NCBI GenBank assembly: GCA_024998595.1
Contig: JACOEK010000006.1
Location: 62,001-126,000 of the forward strand
DNA from: Nitrospira sp.
Lineage (GTDB): Bacteria > Nitrospirota > Nitrospiria > Nitrospirales > Nitrospiraceae
Reading direction: 5' to 3'
Length of the DNA: 64,000 nt
Each line of letters opens with the position of its first letter. Position 1 is the stretch's first letter. This document shows positions 27,590-37,587 of the stretch, in pieces. The position numbers were made by a program, and so were the translations under genes. The notes below the pieces were generated by a model, which did not search any database, was not told the DNA's origin, and worked only from the letters and a program-made list of their open reading frames with translations.

Positions 27590-28473
27590 ACGCGTCCCAG
27601 TTCACCCGGTTTGATCGGCTCATTCGGAACCAATTCATGAAACGTCACCTGCAGGCTTCCGGATCCCTGCCCATCGGTCATGCGAATGGCAAAGGGACGC
27701 ATGATACGCGTGCCGGTCTCCGGGGACTGGCCATTGGACGCCAGGGTGGACGGCGGCAAGGAACCCACCGCGCGATAATCATCGAATTGCATCGTGGCTT
27801 CGACCTCACCGGCCGGCGTTAACCGTTCCTCCTGAACGACCAGCAAATTCCGACGGTCAAACCAGATGCGCCGGCTCACGTACGATACCGCCCCCTGTGG
27901 CCCTGGCGCTGTCAGCACATCCAGGCGATACCGGGTGCCGTCCTCCGACAACCGAACCTGCTCCAACGGCTCCACCACCTGCGTGCCGGTAATGCCGCTC
28001 ATGGCCCAGACACTCAACTGAAACGGACGGGTGAGTTGACCAAGCTGATCGGCTTCGGAGGAACGACCGGTAAGCTCACGCCCCATCGTCGGCAACCTGA
28101 GCTTGAATTGGTCATCTAGTTGAACAAACTCAAATATTTCGCTCCCCACCGCTGAAAAACCGCGCAATCTGATGGCGTTGGGACGTTGATAAAACACCGT
28201 GCCCTGGACGCGCTGGCCGATCGGGAGGATCCCGCCGGTGATCTTCGCGCTGAAGAGGCCTTTGATCGTCCGCACCTCTCCGGCCTGCTCCTGCAGGAGT
28301 GCAGTCAATTGTTCCGCCGTCGCCTGCTTGAGCGGTGTGGTGTCAGATGGCTGAAACAGCGCACAGCCGGCAAGCACGGATAGCGACACTAGAGTGAGAA
28401 CCGTACGGAACACGACGGTCCGCCGTTTCACCGCTTCACGCCAATACTGCATCCAACGCGTCTCCGACTTCAT
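27586..28473 (-). CDS. LolA/LolB-like outer-membrane lipoprotein (DUF4292-type)
   Basis: A 295-residue protein with a lipobox LAGC about 38 residues in, after an Arg-rich leader and hydrophobic VLTLVSLSVLAGC. The mature part is beta-rich (GTVFYQRPNAIRLRGFSAVGSEIFEF, then GTRYRLDVLTAP), the half-barrel pattern of LolA/LolB-like lipid or lipoprotein carriers. A start at 28452 would be 21 bases shorter and overlaps the end of radA less. It sits between radA and tsaB. Substrate and exact family are inferred from the fold pattern only. Confidence 0.65.
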   Translation of the reverse strand: MKSETRWMQYWREAVKRRTVVFRTVLTLVSLSVLAGCALFQPSDTTPLKQATAEQLTALLQEQAGEVRTIKGLFSAKITGGILPIGQRVQGTVFYQRPNAIRLRGFSAVGSEIFEFVQLDDQFKLRLPTMGRELTGRSSEADQLGQLTRPFQLSVWAMSGITGTQVVEPLEQVRLSEDGTRYRLDVLTAPGPQGAVSYVSRRIWFDRRNLLVVQEERLTPAGEVEATMQFDDYRAVGSLPPSTLASNGQSPETGTRIMRPFAIRMTDGQGSGSLQVTFHELVPNEPIKPGELGRV

Positions 28474-29797
28474 GAATGCCGATCAATTCGATTCCCTCGA
28501 TCGGCTCCAGTTTGGCCACATTTCGTTCCGGCAACAGACAACGCTTGAACCCCATCTTCGCGGCCTCGCGAATTCGCAACTCGGCCTGACTGATCGCCCG
28601 CACCTCCCCGCCCAGTCCGACTTCACCCATGACGAGCGTCGTAAAATCAATCGGGCTCTCGCGCAAACTGGACGTCACCGCGGCGACAATACCCAAATCG
28701 ATGGCCGGTTCGTCGATATGGATTCCGCCGACCACGTTCACGTACACATCTTGCCCCGAGAGGTGCATGCCCAGGCGCTTTTCCATCACCGCGAGCAGCA
28801 AGGACAAACGATTCGGTTCCACCCCGTTTGCCATCCGCTTGGGCATGGGGTAATTGGTGCTCGACACCAATGCCTGCAACTCCACCAGGATCGGCCGAGT
28901 CCCCTCCAGGCTGGACACCACCACAGAGCCCGTGCTGCGTTGCGGGCGCTCGGCGAGAAACAGCTCGGACGGGTTGCTGACCTCCTCGAGCCCGCCGTCT
29001 TTCATCTCGAACACACCGATTTCGTTCGTGGACCCGAACCGGTTTTTCACTGCCCGCAAAATTCTGAAACTGTGGCTCTTGTCGCCTTCGAAGTACAGCA
29101 CCGTATCGACGATATGTTCCAGCAATCGCGGGCCGGCAATCGCACCTTCCTTCGTGACATGTCCGATGATGAACACGGGCACATTGTTCCGCTTCGCGAA
29201 CCACATCAACTGGCCAGCTACTTCCTGCACCTGGCTGATACTGCCCGGCGCGGAGGTCAATTGCTCGGTGTAGACCGTCTGAATCGAATCCACGACGACA
29301 GCCGCCGGCTTGATTTCTTGAATGGCTTTCAGAATTTGCTCGAGCGAGGTCTCTCCGAGAATCAGGAGATGCTTGCCATCGATGCCAAGCCGTTGACCGC
29401 GCATCTTGATCTGCCGGGGAGACTCCTCGCCGGATACATATAAGACCTGCTCACCCGCTTCGGCCAGCAGGGGCAATGCCTGCAACAATAATGTGGTTTT
29501 TCCAATGCCCGGGTCGCCCCCGATCAACATCACGGAACCGGGCACCACGCCGCCGCCCAGAACCCGGTCGAACTCGCCCATTCCCGTGCTATGCCGGGGC
29601 TCACCCACGATTTCAATGTCGGAGAGGGGAGTGGCAACCGCCATCGCCGTAGCGGGCATGTTCTGGCGACCTTTCGGAGCGGCCGCCAAACGCTCTTCCT
29701 TCAGCGTATTCCAGCCGCCGCAGTCGGGGCAGCGCCCGAGCCAGCGTGGCGCCTGATGGCCGCATGCCTGACAATGAAACGTCGTCTTCGCCTTCAT
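28436..29797 (-). CDS. radA: DNA repair protein RadA/Sms
   Basis: A 453-residue ATPase involved in branch migration during homologous recombination. The N-terminal zinc finger CQACGHQAPRWLGRCPDCGG, Walker A GGDPGIGKTTLL, the RadA-specific KNRFG motif and a C-terminal Lon-like domain appear in the usual order. Length is standard. It is the first gene of the leftward run that continues to 22692. Its 3' end overlaps the next gene by at least 17 bases. Confidence 0.95.
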   Translation of the reverse strand: MKAKTTFHCQACGHQAPRWLGRCPDCGGWNTLKEERLAAAPKGRQNMPATAMAVATPLSDIEIVGEPRHSTGMGEFDRVLGGGVVPGSVMLIGGDPGIGKTTLLLQALPLLAEAGEQVLYVSGEESPRQIKMRGQRLGIDGKHLLILGETSLEQILKAIQEIKPAAVVVDSIQTVYTEQLTSAPGSISQVQEVAGQLMWFAKRNNVPVFIIGHVTKEGAIAGPRLLEHIVDTVLYFEGDKSHSFRILRAVKNRFGSTNEIGVFEMKDGGLEEVSNPSELFLAERPQRSTGSVVVSSLEGTRPILVELQALVSSTNYPMPKRMANGVEPNRLSLLLAVMEKRLGMHLSGQDVYVNVVGGIHIDEPAIDLGIVAAVTSSLRESPIDFTTLVMGEVGLGGEVRAISQAELRIREAAKMGFKRCLLPERNVAKLEPIEGIELIGIHEVGDALDAVLA

Positions 29798-29969
29798 CCG
29801 CTTCTGCCCCCAGCTAGCAACACCCGTGTACCGGCATCGTAAAGGAAACTGAAGAGAAAAAGGAAGGAGAGCGCGGAGAGTCTCAGTCGGCTCCGCGGGA
29901 AATGCCTAGTCCATTGTGTACAAGCAGAATCCCATACTGAGGACATGCCGAGAAAAAAGGAGGCCTTCC

Positions 29970-30431
29970 ATGACCGATCTGATTCCACCCACGACGTCAC
30001 GCGTAGCTCAACAGACCGATGAAGAAATTAATGCGCGTATTCGCCGGCAGACTGAAAACAATGTTGCGTATTTTGGAAAGGACGGGTCGCAAGCCATCGG
30101 CGAACGCCTCCGCGAACTGGATCGCGAGTGGGATCTCGAACGATTGTTGGAAGCCAATGCCGCGACGATTGCCCTGACCGGTCTCTGCCTCGGGAGTTTG
30201 GTGAACAGACGCTGGTTTGTCCTACCGGCCGTCGTGGCAGGGTTTTTACTCCAGCACGCCATTCAAGGATGGTGCCCTCCCATTCCAGTCTTTCGACGAT
30301 TAGGCATGCGGACCCAGTCGGAAATTGAGCAGGAACGATACGCCCTGAAGGCCATGCGGGGTGATTTCAAAACGATTCAAGGCAACGGAGACGATAGAAC
30401 AGGCGCTGTAATGGAGGCAGTGCGCGCCTAA
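29970..30431 (+). CDS. Membrane protein with YgaP-like transmembrane domain (DUF2892 type)
   Basis: A 153-residue protein. A charged helical N-terminus is followed by two hydrophobic helices (ATIALTGLCLGSLVN and FVLPAVVAGFLLQHAIQ) and the characteristic GWCPPIPVFRRLG, a motif shared with the membrane part of rhodanese YgaP. AGGAGG lies before ATG 29970, so the upstream in-frame ATG at 29916 is rejected. It converges with and overlaps by four bases the RNA methyltransferase gene at 30428. Function in sulfur or thiol handling is only a family association. Confidence 0.72.
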   Translation: MTDLIPPTTSRVAQQTDEEINARIRRQTENNVAYFGKDGSQAIGERLRELDREWDLERLLEANAATIALTGLCLGSLVNRRWFVLPAVVAGFLLQHAIQGWCPPIPVFRRLGMRTQSEIEQERYALKAMRGDFKTIQGNGDDRTGAVMEAVRA

Positions 30432-31249
30432 TGAGCGACCTGGTGATCCACGGGGAGTCCCGACAAATGGAAGAGGGTGATCGCAGCGGCGGTGGCGGCG
30501 TTCAGAGATTCGACCCCTGGTTTTAGAGGGATGGTGAAGCGCACCGTGGCGGCGTTCAGGACATCCTCCGACAACCCCCGACTTTCACTGCCGATCGCGA
30601 CGATGGTGCGAGCTGGAATGCTCTGAATCGATCGAATGGGGACACTCTGCGAATGGTTCCCGACATCGGCCGCCATGATGGTGCAGCCTAAACTGAGCAG
30701 GTTCTCTACATTGGTGTGAGAAAAGATCGGGAGTTGAAAGAGAGTGCCAGCGGTTGCCCGCACGACTTTCGGATTAAAGACATCGACCGAATGTGGCGCC
30801 ATCCATAAGGCACTCACATTGAGTCCCGCTGCTGTCCGGATAATCGTCCCGATATTCGCGGGGTCTTGCAACATATCCCCGTACAGACCGAAAACTGTAG
30901 GCTGCGCCACAATGGCCGCTTGATCCCAGGTCGGTTGATGTACGATGGCAAGGGCACCGCTTGAGGTTTCGACATCAGACAATTGAGCCAACTGATGCTC
31001 GGGACAAGTATGGACGGTGCACCCGCTGCTGACAATCTCCTGCACAACTTCCGGTGACTGTCGCTCGAGGAATGTGGGAGCGACGACGAGACAGACGATC
31101 TGCCGCGGGGCCGAGCGCACCAATTCAAGGATCGGTTTTGTGCCTTCGAGCACAAACACTCGTTCTCGATCACGAGTGCGCTTTGTCTTGGCGACATCCC
31201 TGATGTGGGAGAGAAAGTTGCGAGAGACGGTGCGAGATGTGAAGGTCAA
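30428..31249 (-). CDS. TrmH/SpoU-family RNA 2'-O-methyltransferase
   Basis: A 273-residue SPOUT enzyme. LQDPANIGTIIRTA (motif 1), AIGSESRGLSEDV (motif 2) and SLNAATAAAITLF (motif 3) bind S-adenosylmethionine in the trefoil knot. The N-terminal extension is the substrate-binding domain of the RlmB/TrmH group, with ribosomal or transfer RNA ribose as target. The only start in the right place is TTG at 31249, with no ATG or GTG before the upstream stop at 31310, so it is uncertain. The exact RNA target cannot be assigned. Confidence 0.87.
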   Translation of the reverse strand: MTFTSRTVSRNFLSHIRDVAKTKRTRDRERVFVLEGTKPILELVRSAPRQIVCLVVAPTFLERQSPEVVQEIVSSGCTVHTCPEHQLAQLSDVETSSGALAIVHQPTWDQAAIVAQPTVFGLYGDMLQDPANIGTIIRTAAGLNVSALWMAPHSVDVFNPKVVRATAGTLFQLPIFSHTNVENLLSLGCTIMAADVGNHSQSVPIRSIQSIPARTIVAIGSESRGLSEDVLNAATVRFTIPLKPGVESLNAATAAAITLFHLSGLPVDHQVAH

Positions 31250-31317
31250 CAGGTACCTGGGGGGGCAGCGGCACTTCGAGGAGGGGTGCTGAATTGCACC
31301 GCCTCCCCGCTAGGTGA

Positions 31318-31659
31318 CTATTTGCGTTTTTTACCGGAAGCAGCTTCGGCGGCACGGATTCGTTGTGCACGCACCTTGGCCCGCTTGAGAGCCGACAGCT
31401 TGCCGCGTGTGCGGTCACGTTCGGCCTTCAATCGCTCCAATTGAGCACGGAGATGAACGCGTTCTTCTTTGTAAATACTGGCACATTCGGCGGGAGACAA
31501 ATTCGTCCAATCTCCGGTTCCACGTGCCCGTTTGATCCGCGCTTCCAAGGATTCACGTAGCAGCCTCTCGCGCATCGACATCAACGACTGCAAGGCTTCC
31601 TGCCGCCGCTGGACTTCTTCCTCTTCGGCCATAATGCCGCGAATGTCGGTTCCTAACAT
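31318..31659 (-). CDS. Small basic coiled-coil protein, unknown
   Basis: A 113-residue, almost wholly helical protein rich in Arg, Lys and Glu, with long heptad-like stretches (QRRQEALQSLMSMRERLLRES) and a very basic C-terminus ending GKKRK. AGGAGG lies seven bases before its ATG, so it is likely translated. It lies 68 bases upstream of the TrmH-like gene on the same strand. Nucleic-acid binding is plausible from charge but unproven. No family recognised. Confidence 0.6.
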   Translation of the reverse strand: MLGTDIRGIMAEEEEVQRRQEALQSLMSMRERLLRESLEARIKRARGTGDWTNLSPAECASIYKEERVHLRAQLERLKAERDRTRGKLSALKRAKVRAQRIRAAEAASGKKRK

Positions 31660-31823
31660 CGGCTGATCCTCCTCGCTGGGGATATCAATAAGAACGGTTC
31701 ATTCTACCCGATTTGGACGCCTTTGTTCTACCTAGGAGAATAGAACGTAACATATTGATGTTACACACAAGTACCGAGCAAGGTCGGAAAAAGTCACATT
31801 GCAGAGCCGGAAAGGGATGCAGT

Positions 31824-32306
31824 ATGATCGGCCCCATGCGACACATTGGAACCCTCGTTCGGGCTTGGCGGGTCTCTCAAAAATGTTCCGAACAGGCCTT
31901 TGCGCAACGGGCCGGGATCGCCCCTGCTCTGCTAGAGTCATTGGAGTCGGAACAGCTTGATCCTACTGCCTCTACATTGGAAGCCTTGGCCGTTGCTCTG
32001 AAAATTCCCCTCCCCTGGCTGTTTATCCATCCGACGGAATTCGACCTCCTCTGCAAAGACGACGAGGAAGAACCGGCTGCTCTTTCCACATTAACCGGAG
32101 CAGACCCTGTCTTGGACAAGCTACTGCTGGCAGCCGGGCACGATCGAACGCTCTTCGTGCTCCTCACTGCCCTCATGCAGAGCGACGATCCGAAACTTCT
32201 CCGTGCCGCTGAAGTCAGCCTGCGTAGCCTGGTGAAACAATCCAAACAGGCCACAGTTCCCTGGCAATCCCGGCCGCCGGGACATTTTGAACCACCCAGC
32301 GACTAG
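31824..32306 (+). CDS. XRE-family helix-turn-helix protein
   Basis: A 160-residue protein with an N-terminal HTH_3 domain (about 5-65): VRAWRVSQKCSEQAFAQRAGIAPALLESLESE, followed by the typical STLEALAVALKIPLPWLF. The C-terminal half is helical (VLDKLLLAAGHDRTLFVLLTALMQ) and may dimerise or bind a ligand. ATG 31824 has AAAGGG upstream; the frame extends to 31713 but that part is not HTH-like. It is likely a transcription factor, with no target indicated by its neighbours, which are a basic coiled-coil gene and an OPT transporter. Confidence 0.75.
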   Translation: MIGPMRHIGTLVRAWRVSQKCSEQAFAQRAGIAPALLESLESEQLDPTASTLEALAVALKIPLPWLFIHPTEFDLLCKDDEEEPAALSTLTGADPVLDKLLLAAGHDRTLFVLLTALMQSDDPKLLRAAEVSLRSLVKQSKQATVPWQSRPPGHFEPPSD

Positions 32307-32331
32307 CTTGTGCATTCTTCATTCGCACCCA

Positions 32332-34341
32332 TCATACCCCGTGGCGAGTGGTATGAGCATGTTCAGCACGTCCTGCGGATTGAGCCGCTCGCACCAAGAA
32401 CAAACCCACCAACGCCAGCGCGACGAGCCCCGGCCAACCGCCTAACGGTGGATCAGCAAACAGCTGAAAGGGATCTCCTGCCAGCGACGGCCAGATGGAG
32501 CTCAGAGCAATCGGAAGCGCCAGCAAAATGCCTACCATCGCTTCACCCGTGACAAGTCCCGCAGCGCAAAGAAGCCCTTGATCATCCGTCGACGTCTCAG
32601 AAGCCGATCTGCCCCGCCGCACATACTCGGCCAGCAGTCCACCGAACACGATGGCAGCCGACAATTTAAGCGGCAGGTACATACCGAGCGCCACAGCTAA
32701 CACCGGGAAACGAAGCTGAGCGTGCCGTTGTGCCTGCCGCTCGTCCAACCCGATAATCACCACACCGAGCACGATCCCTATCCCCACCAAGTGCCAAGGC
32801 AACGAACCGCCGAACACCCCCTTCGCGAGATTGGCCATCAGAGTCGCCTGAGGAGCGCTGAGGGGATGGAGATGCTCGGCAGTCGCCACCCCGATTCCAT
32901 ATTTTGCCTGCAGCAACGACAGCACCGGTACAATCACCACCGCACCCGTCGCTACGCCGATGACCTGCATGACCTGCTGCTTCCATGGCGTTGCCCCGAC
33001 CAGGTGGCCGGTTTTCAGATCCTGCAGATTGTCGCCACCCATCGCGGCGGCGCAACAGACCACTGCCCCCACCAGCAAAGCGGCCGCCGGACCGGCAGGA
33101 TTTTCTCGCCCCAGGATGCCCAGCAGAAGGAGCGCCGCGAGCATGATCGTGGCGATTGTGACGCCCGAGACCGGGTTACTCGAACTACCGACGAGGCCGG
33201 CCATGTACCCGGCCACCGCGGAAAAGAGAAAGGCCGTCACCACCATCAGCAACGTTAATCCCGCCGCAGGGAATATATGGTCATCCAATAGGTGCCGGTA
33301 CAGGAACAGCATGGGAATCACCGAGGCCACCGTGAGACCGATCAACCAGACCACGCCCGCATCACGCTCAGTGCGCAGCAGCGTCGAACCAGCACGATCG
33401 CCACGGCGCGCGGCATAGAGCGAGAGCAGCTGCCGGAGACTGTGTAGGATCGGTCCTCGAACTTGAATCAGGGTCCAGACTCCGCCCACCAGCATGGCGC
33501 CGATTCCGATGTAGCGAATCTGCCCGCTCCAGACCATCTTCGCAGCCGCCACTCCGGTCACGCCGTCCGGTACCCCCACAAGAGCCTGGGACAAGGGCAG
33601 GAGCACCAACCAGCCGACCGCACCGCCGAGAAATACGACCAGCGCCGTATTGAGACCAATGATGTATCCGACGGCAACGAGCGCCGGCGAGAGGTTGAGT
33701 CCTCCATAGAAGGTGACACGGCCCAGCTCGAGTGCGCCTTCGAGCGATTCGCTCCACAGTTTCAAACCTCCCTCGGCAAACTTCAACCCTCCGCCCAAGG
33801 CCGACGCCCCCAATAACAGGCGAACGCGCCCACCGGCATTTTGACCCGATGAGGCACCAATCTTCAGCACCTCGGCCGTCGCCACGCCCTCAGGAAAACG
33901 AAGCCGGGCATGAATGATCAGCGCACGGCGCAGTGGAATCGTAAACAACACGCCCAACACCCCGCCGACCAGCGACACGGTGAAGGTTTGCCAATAGTCG
34001 AAGCTTGTCCAATAACCGATCAGGACCAATCCCGGAATGGTAAAGATCACACCGGCCGCCAACGCTTCACCCGAGGAGGCAGCAGTTTGCACGATGTTGT
34101 TTTCTAAAATGTTCGAACGACGAAACAGCCGCAGCACCGCCATGGAGACGACGGCAGCTGGAATGGAGGCGGAGACGGTCATCCCCGCAAACAGTCCTAG
34201 GTAGGCATTGGCGCCAGCCAGAACGGCAGCCAGCAGAATCGAAAGCACGACCGCCTTGGGCGTGATTTCAGGCAGCGACACGGAGGCGGGTACAAGTGGC
34301 GCATCGACAGGCTCCCCCGGCGCATCAGGCTCGCGCATCAT
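32332..34341 (-). CDS. OPT-family oligopeptide/metal-peptide transporter
   Basis: A 669-residue, 14-16-helix membrane protein of the OPT superfamily, which moves peptides or metal-siderophore complexes. Conserved blocks include the first helix segment AVLAGANAYLGLFAGMTVSASIPAAVVSM, GVIFTIPGLVLIGYW and GRVRLLLGASALGGGLKF. The ATG at 34338 may be used as well as 34341, with GAGG upstream. It starts four bases after the stop of the rRNA methyltransferase, so the pair shares a transcript, though no functional link is obvious. Substrate not deducible. Confidence 0.85.
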   Translation of the reverse strand: MMREPDAPGEPVDAPLVPASVSLPEITPKAVVLSILLAAVLAGANAYLGLFAGMTVSASIPAAVVSMAVLRLFRRSNILENNIVQTAASSGEALAAGVIFTIPGLVLIGYWTSFDYWQTFTVSLVGGVLGVLFTIPLRRALIIHARLRFPEGVATAEVLKIGASSGQNAGGRVRLLLGASALGGGLKFAEGGLKLWSESLEGALELGRVTFYGGLNLSPALVAVGYIIGLNTALVVFLGGAVGWLVLLPLSQALVGVPDGVTGVAAAKMVWSGQIRYIGIGAMLVGGVWTLIQVRGPILHSLRQLLSLYAARRGDRAGSTLLRTERDAGVVWLIGLTVASVIPMLFLYRHLLDDHIFPAAGLTLLMVVTAFLFSAVAGYMAGLVGSSSNPVSGVTIATIMLAALLLLGILGRENPAGPAAALLVGAVVCCAAAMGGDNLQDLKTGHLVGATPWKQQVMQVIGVATGAVVIVPVLSLLQAKYGIGVATAEHLHPLSAPQATLMANLAKGVFGGSLPWHLVGIGIVLGVVIIGLDERQAQRHAQLRFPVLAVALGMYLPLKLSAAIVFGGLLAEYVRRGRSASETSTDDQGLLCAAGLVTGEAMVGILLALPIALSSIWPSLAGDPFQLFADPPLGGWPGLVALALVGLFLVRAAQSAGRAEHAHTTRHGV

Positions 34342-34345
34342 CGCC

Positions 34346-35542
34346 TCAGCATACCTGCACGATAAAACATTTCAGGTATTGCGTTTCCGGCATCCCCGCG
34401 AGCACCGGATGATCCGGCCCCTGCCCGCGCTGCTCCAGCAAACGGATCTGGCGATTGCCGTCCCGCGCCGCCGACTGGAGCATCATCCAGAAATCGTGGT
34501 CGCTCACCGGTTGCGAGCAGGAGCAGGTTACCAGCACACCTCCCGGTTGAAGCAGGCGAAGCCCTCGCAAATTGACGTCCTTGTATCCTGCCAGCGCATG
34601 AGGCACAGCCTTCTTGCTGCGGGCAAAGGCGGGCGGGTCGAGAATGACCAGGTCATATCGTTGATTATTTCGGTCAAGCACCCGCAACTCCTCGAAGGCA
34701 TCGGCCTGCCGATAATGACAGCGCGCAGCCACCTGATTCTGCTCCGCATGCGCCTGAGCCAGAGCAACGGCCGCCGCGCTCACATCCAACCCCTCTACTG
34801 ATTGCGCCCCGGCCAACGCCGCCTGCACGCCGAAGGCGCCGGTGTGACAAAACGCTTCCAACACTCTCTTCCCCTTGGCATAGACTGCCGCTGCCAGCCG
34901 ATTCTCACGTTGATCGCAAAACCATCCGGTTTTTTGCCCCTCCGCAATGTCGACCATAAACTGTGCCTTGCCCTCATGGATAGGCACCGTCGTCGGCCCC
35001 TCGCCGCGCAGGAATCCTTTCGACAGCGGCAGCCCCTCCAGCGTCCGGCTCTTCGCATCGTTGCGCAGATAGACGGTCTTCACCCCCGCCTCCTGCACCA
35101 ACAGATCACCCAACAATTCCTTGCGCAGATCCATGCCGAAGCCGAGGGCCTGCATCACCGCAACATCGGCAAACCGGTCTACCACCAGACCGGGCAACAG
35201 GTCACTCTCGCCATGAACCAGACGGCAGGCATTCGCATGGGGAGTAACGGCGCGCCGAAGCTCGGCGGCAGCACGAAGGCGCGCCGCAAAAAACGCCTCG
35301 TCGATCGGTTCCTCATGAAAGGTCAAAAGACGAATGCGGATCTTCGAATGGGGGTTGTACAAGCCTCGGCCGAAAAATCGTTTCTGATGGGTGTACACGT
35401 CGACAAGATCCCCCGCCGCCGGCGTGCCGAGCACCTCGGCCACATTGTTGTCGAACACCCAGAGATGGCCGTAGTAACGCGAACCTGCTCGCTCGGCAGT
35501 CAGACGAACTCTTGCGGTGGAACCGGTCACGGGCTGTGTCAT
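34346..35542 (-). CDS. 23S rRNA (cytosine-C5)-methyltransferase, RlmI-like
   Basis: A 398-residue enzyme with an N-terminal PUA domain (about 1-75) and a Rossmann methyltransferase domain. GAFGVQAALAG (motif I), LVILDPPAFARSKK and VTCSCSQPVS with the catalytic Cys are visible. RlmI methylates C1962 of 23S rRNA in E. coli; the same arrangement defines the whole family, so the exact target is probable, not certain. It is divergent from the ThDP enzyme and shares the OPT transcript. Confidence 0.87.
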   Translation of the reverse strand: MTQPVTGSTARVRLTAERAGSRYYGHLWVFDNNVAEVLGTPAAGDLVDVYTHQKRFFGRGLYNPHSKIRIRLLTFHEEPIDEAFFAARLRAAAELRRAVTPHANACRLVHGESDLLPGLVVDRFADVAVMQALGFGMDLRKELLGDLLVQEAGVKTVYLRNDAKSRTLEGLPLSKGFLRGEGPTTVPIHEGKAQFMVDIAEGQKTGWFCDQRENRLAAAVYAKGKRVLEAFCHTGAFGVQAALAGAQSVEGLDVSAAAVALAQAHAEQNQVAARCHYRQADAFEELRVLDRNNQRYDLVILDPPAFARSKKAVPHALAGYKDVNLRGLRLLQPGGVLVTCSCSQPVSDHDFWMMLQSAARDGNRQIRLLEQRGQGPDHPVLAGMPETQYLKCFIVQVC

Positions 35543-35743
35543 GGTGATGGTGTTTCCAGGGTACAGGCATCAATGACATGATGCCGAAGCGGTGCAAATG
35601 GCTCACGAGGGTGCCTGAAATCACGCCACGAAGCAACCGTGCGTGACGATTGTGCGCGCGCTTGACCTTCCCAGGCACCTATGGTTTGCTGCGAGAAGCA
35701 CGCGCAACGACCCGCCACCCCCTAAACGGAGCGGCTGACATCT

Positions 35744-37396
35744 ATGACCACACACACGATCGGCACCGCAGTCTTGGATCGGCTTCATCGCCTTGGAGTC
35801 CGCCACATGTTCGGCATCCCCGGCGACTACGTACTGGGCTTATATAAATTGATGGAATCCTCGCCGATTCAACACGTGGCCACCACGCGAGAAGACTGCG
35901 CCGGTTTTGCCGCCGACGCCTATGCGCGCATCAACGGCATCGGGGCCCTCTGCGTGACCTATTGTGTCGGAGGACTCAACACAGTCAATGCGATTGCCTG
36001 CGCCTATGCGGAACGATCACCCGTCGTGTTGCTGACCGGATCGCCCGGACTGTCGGAGCGCGCTCGCAATCCCTATCTCCACCACATGGTGCGCGAGTTC
36101 TCGACCCAACGTGAAGTGTTTGAAAAAATGACGGTCGCCGCGGTCAGCCTGGAAGATCCGGTCACGGCGGAACGTGAAATGGATCGTGCATTCGCGGCTC
36201 TGCTGCGCTATCGACGGCCCATCTACCTCGAGATCCCCCGCGACATGGTTCATGTGCCCCTGGCCTACACATCCCATAAGACCAGCATTGCAGATGAGCC
36301 GACAGATAAGGCCGCCTTAAGCGAAGCTCTATCCGAGGTGCGCGCGATGTTGGAATCGGCCAAACGTCCGGTCATCTTAGCGGGGGCGGAAGTGGGACGA
36401 TTCGGGCTCCACGACGAGTTAACGAAACTTGTGGAACGATTGAATGTGCCCATCGCCTCCACCCTGCTCGGGAAATCCATCATCCGCGAAGACCATCCGC
36501 TCTATGTGGGTGTTTATAGCGGGTTGGTTGCCCGCGACGAAGTGAAGGAATTCGTGAACCAAACCGATTGCCTGCTCATCCTCGGCTCGATCCTTTCGGA
36601 TGTTGAAGACTTGGATGCCCGCAGCGCCCTGTTTTCAGACGGCCATACCATCCATGCCACCGCGGATCGCGTCGCCATCAAGCACCATCGATACGATTCC
36701 ATCCGATTCGAAGACTTCGTCAAAGGACTCGCCAACGCGCCGTTGCCCTCATTCCCCAAACCGCAGCTGCCGGCACCGCGTGTTCCCGAAGAGCCCATGC
36801 CCCCCGCACAAGCCTCAGTCAGCCTGCACGGCGTGTTCCGGCACCTGGATACGGTGCTGCAGGAGAAAACGCTCGTCATCGCCGATGTGGGCGAATCGCT
36901 GTTCGCCTCCGTGGATCTGCACGTCCACCGGCGCTTTGAGTTTCTATCACCGGCCTACTACACGTCGATGGGCTTCGCCGTCCCCGCAGCCATCGGGGCA
37001 TCCTTTGCCGACCCTTCCTTGCGACCGATTGTTCTGGTGGGCGACGGGGCCTTCCAGATGACCGGCTCCGAGCTCTCCACGGCCGTGCGATACCGGCAGG
37101 CCCCCATCGTGATTGTCTTGAATAACCACGGCTATTCCACCGAACGGGAGATCCTCGAAGGCCCGTTCAACGATATTCATGAATGGCGCTACGAACGGAT
37201 CTGCGAACTCATCGGCGGTGGTCAGGGCTCGCGCGTCGCCACCCACGGTGAATTCGTCGAAACGTTGGCCAAGGCCTTGGCCGATCCCAGCCAGCCCTAC
37301 GTCATCAACGTCCTGCTCGATCCATCGGACCGTTCCCCCGCCATGATGCGGCTGGCTAGACGACTCGCCAAACGACTCTCCACCGACCGTCCGTAG
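35744..37396 (+). CDS. Thiamine diphosphate-dependent 2-oxoacid decarboxylase (pyruvate/indolepyruvate decarboxylase type)
   Basis: A 550-residue ThDP enzyme with the usual three domains. The N-terminal catalytic Glu is in TREDCAGFAADAYAR, the HH pair of pyruvate decarboxylases is in YLHHMVREF, and the cofactor motif is GDGAFQMTGSELSTAVRY running to LNNHGYSTE. It decarboxylates a 2-oxoacid to an aldehyde, non-oxidatively. The HH pair and GDG-NN motif favour pyruvate or indolepyruvate decarboxylase over acetolactate synthase. A GGAG about 13 bases upstream of ATG is the only ribosome site seen. It is transcribed alone, divergent from rlmI. Confidence 0.85.
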   Translation: MTTHTIGTAVLDRLHRLGVRHMFGIPGDYVLGLYKLMESSPIQHVATTREDCAGFAADAYARINGIGALCVTYCVGGLNTVNAIACAYAERSPVVLLTGSPGLSERARNPYLHHMVREFSTQREVFEKMTVAAVSLEDPVTAEREMDRAFAALLRYRRPIYLEIPRDMVHVPLAYTSHKTSIADEPTDKAALSEALSEVRAMLESAKRPVILAGAEVGRFGLHDELTKLVERLNVPIASTLLGKSIIREDHPLYVGVYSGLVARDEVKEFVNQTDCLLILGSILSDVEDLDARSALFSDGHTIHATADRVAIKHHRYDSIRFEDFVKGLANAPLPSFPKPQLPAPRVPEEPMPPAQASVSLHGVFRHLDTVLQEKTLVIADVGESLFASVDLHVHRRFEFLSPAYYTSMGFAVPAAIGASFADPSLRPIVLVGDGAFQMTGSELSTAVRYRQAPIVIVLNNHGYSTEREILEGPFNDIHEWRYERICELIGGGQGSRVATHGEFVETLAKALADPSQPYVINVLLDPSDRSPAMMRLARRLAKRLSTDRP

Positions 37397-37412
37397 GGGG
37401 GCCTTCCCCCCT
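37395..37412 (+). terminator. Short GC stem-loop at the end of the decarboxylase gene
   Basis: AGGGGGG (37395-37401) and CCCCCCT (37406-37412) form a 7-base stem with loop CCTT, beginning inside the TAG stop codon. No T-run follows, so the termination efficiency is uncertain. Confidence 0.4.
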
Positions 37413-37587
37413 GCCCAAGCCGACCGATTCTGCCCCTGTGATGCCCGACGGTTCTGATCCGTCGTAGACCTGTTTCAGCCTGATACAATGCGGGGTTCAC
37501 GCCGATCCCCCATTGACCCTCCATGGACAAATGTGGTCTCCTAGGAGCGGACTTGTCGAATTGTCATTTGCTGGGGAATTCGCCACT

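Noticed and set aside
28394-29443. Rightward frame over radA
   Set aside because: Shadow of radA; no protein features.
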